Shown in pieces: positions 45,216 to 45,545 of a stretch of 45,545 nt of DNA; within the stretch, counting starts at the first letter, position 1, and each line of letters begins with the position of its first letter. The notes beneath the pieces were generated by a model. The model saw only the letters and a program-made list of their open reading frames with translations. It did not search any database and was not told the DNA's origin. Source of the stretch: an uncultured Bacteroidales bacterium (GTDB taxonomy: Bacteria; Bacteroidota; Bacteroidia; Bacteroidales; Bacteroidaceae); NCBI GenBank assembly GCA_902802285.1, contig CADCLI010000011.1, positions 3,019 to 48,563 of the forward strand, given 5' to 3'. The position numbers were made by a program, and so were the translations under genes.

Positions 45216-45258
45216 GAATAATTCCGCTCATCATTGCTTAAAAAGACATAAAGGTGAT

Positions 45259-45545
45259 ATGAATTTCGCAATATTCGGAAACCCGTCATCAGGCAAGTTC
45301 TGCGGTCACGAGCAGCAGTTCTTCAACCTGTTACGCACTCTCGGTGACAAGATATCCGTAGACCGCCCCTACTTTGAGTTCCTGACCGGAACCAAAGGGC
45401 TCCAAATCCCCTATGACACTCTGTTTGACGGCAATGACTTTACCGCCGATGCAGTCATAAGCGTAGGCGGCGACGGCACTTTCCTTCGCACCGCTACCCG
45501 CGTGGGCAGCAAAGGCATCCCCATGGTGGGTATCAACACCGGCCG
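45259..45545 (+). CDS. nadK: NAD kinase, 3' end cut off by window
   Basis: Makes NADP from NAD and ATP. About 95 codons are visible from ATG 45259: MNFAIFGNPSSGKFCGHEQQ, then AVISVGGDGTFLRTATRVGS, with the GGDGT nucleotide-binding motif, then IPMVGINTG at the window edge, which corresponds to the family's GxNxG. The start is preceded by an AAAGGTG that resembles a Shine-Dalgarno site. It is divergent from pdxJ, with the predicted -7 element at 45167-45174. Confidence 0.93.
   Translation, partial: MNFAIFGNPSSGKFCGHEQQFFNLLRTLGDKISVDRPYFEFLTGTKGLQIPYDTLFDGNDFTADAVISVGGDGTFLRTATRVGSKGIPMVGINTG

Overview
This window is a stretch of chromosome from a member of the Bacteroidota, most likely order Bacteroidales. 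The evidence is the gene families (DUF1599, the Fur-purA pair, the pdxJ-exbB-exbD-tonB block next to nadK, thioester-less alpha-2-macroglobulin, SpmA-SpmB fusion), the near absence of strong Shine-Dalgarno sites, and several upstream copies of the Bacteroidales -7 element TAnnTTTG, one of them with a correctly spaced -33 TTTG (tRNA-Met, 19-nt spacer; topA is similar with 18). The genus cannot be resolved from the sequence alone. The DNA is almost entirely coding and most genes lie on the minus strand.

Layout, left to right: a partial GPH-type sugar symporter (1-1127); S41 protease, coaD, parE, a GNAT-like protein and a tandem PAP2 phosphatase (1204-8015, minus); a 372-bp non-coding block with tRNA-Met and a tRNA-derived pseudo-copy, each followed by a hairpin terminator; ribF and a CPBP membrane protease (plus); topA-aroK-argB (minus); an envelope operon spmAB-ybeY-TPR protein-outer membrane barrel (minus); a giant alpha-2-macroglobulin gene whose 3' end is broken by a frameshift, followed by a membrane-anchored LuxR-type regulator; AraC regulator-HEAT protein-Fur-purA-YugP peptidase-hisS-ruvB (minus); dnaG (plus); and a long minus-strand run nadK<->pdxJ-exbB-exbD-tonB-PfpI-recG-M23-DUF1599-DoxX/MauE-tpiA-SPOR-folE. 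Many neighbours overlap as ATGA or TGATG, so translational coupling is common here.

Most of the content is core metabolism: CoA, flavin, arginine, shikimate, purine, folate/pterin, PLP and NADP synthesis, DNA replication and repair (ParE, TopA, DnaG, RuvB, RecG), tRNA charging, and envelope energisation and remodelling. I see no CRISPR array, prophage, complete insertion sequence or obvious defence island. The most unusual items are: two large inverted-repeat elements of one REP/BIME-like family (2879-2940 and 35301-35387); the tRNA-derived 85-nt sequence with a T-loop insertion; the frameshifted alpha-2-macroglobulin; a Fur-family protein that has lost every regulatory-metal histidine; and a PAP2 protein whose second domain has lost its catalytic residues. 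No wholly new multi-gene system is evident. The least understood gene sets are the TPR/barrel pair and the alpha-2-macroglobulin/regulator pair.
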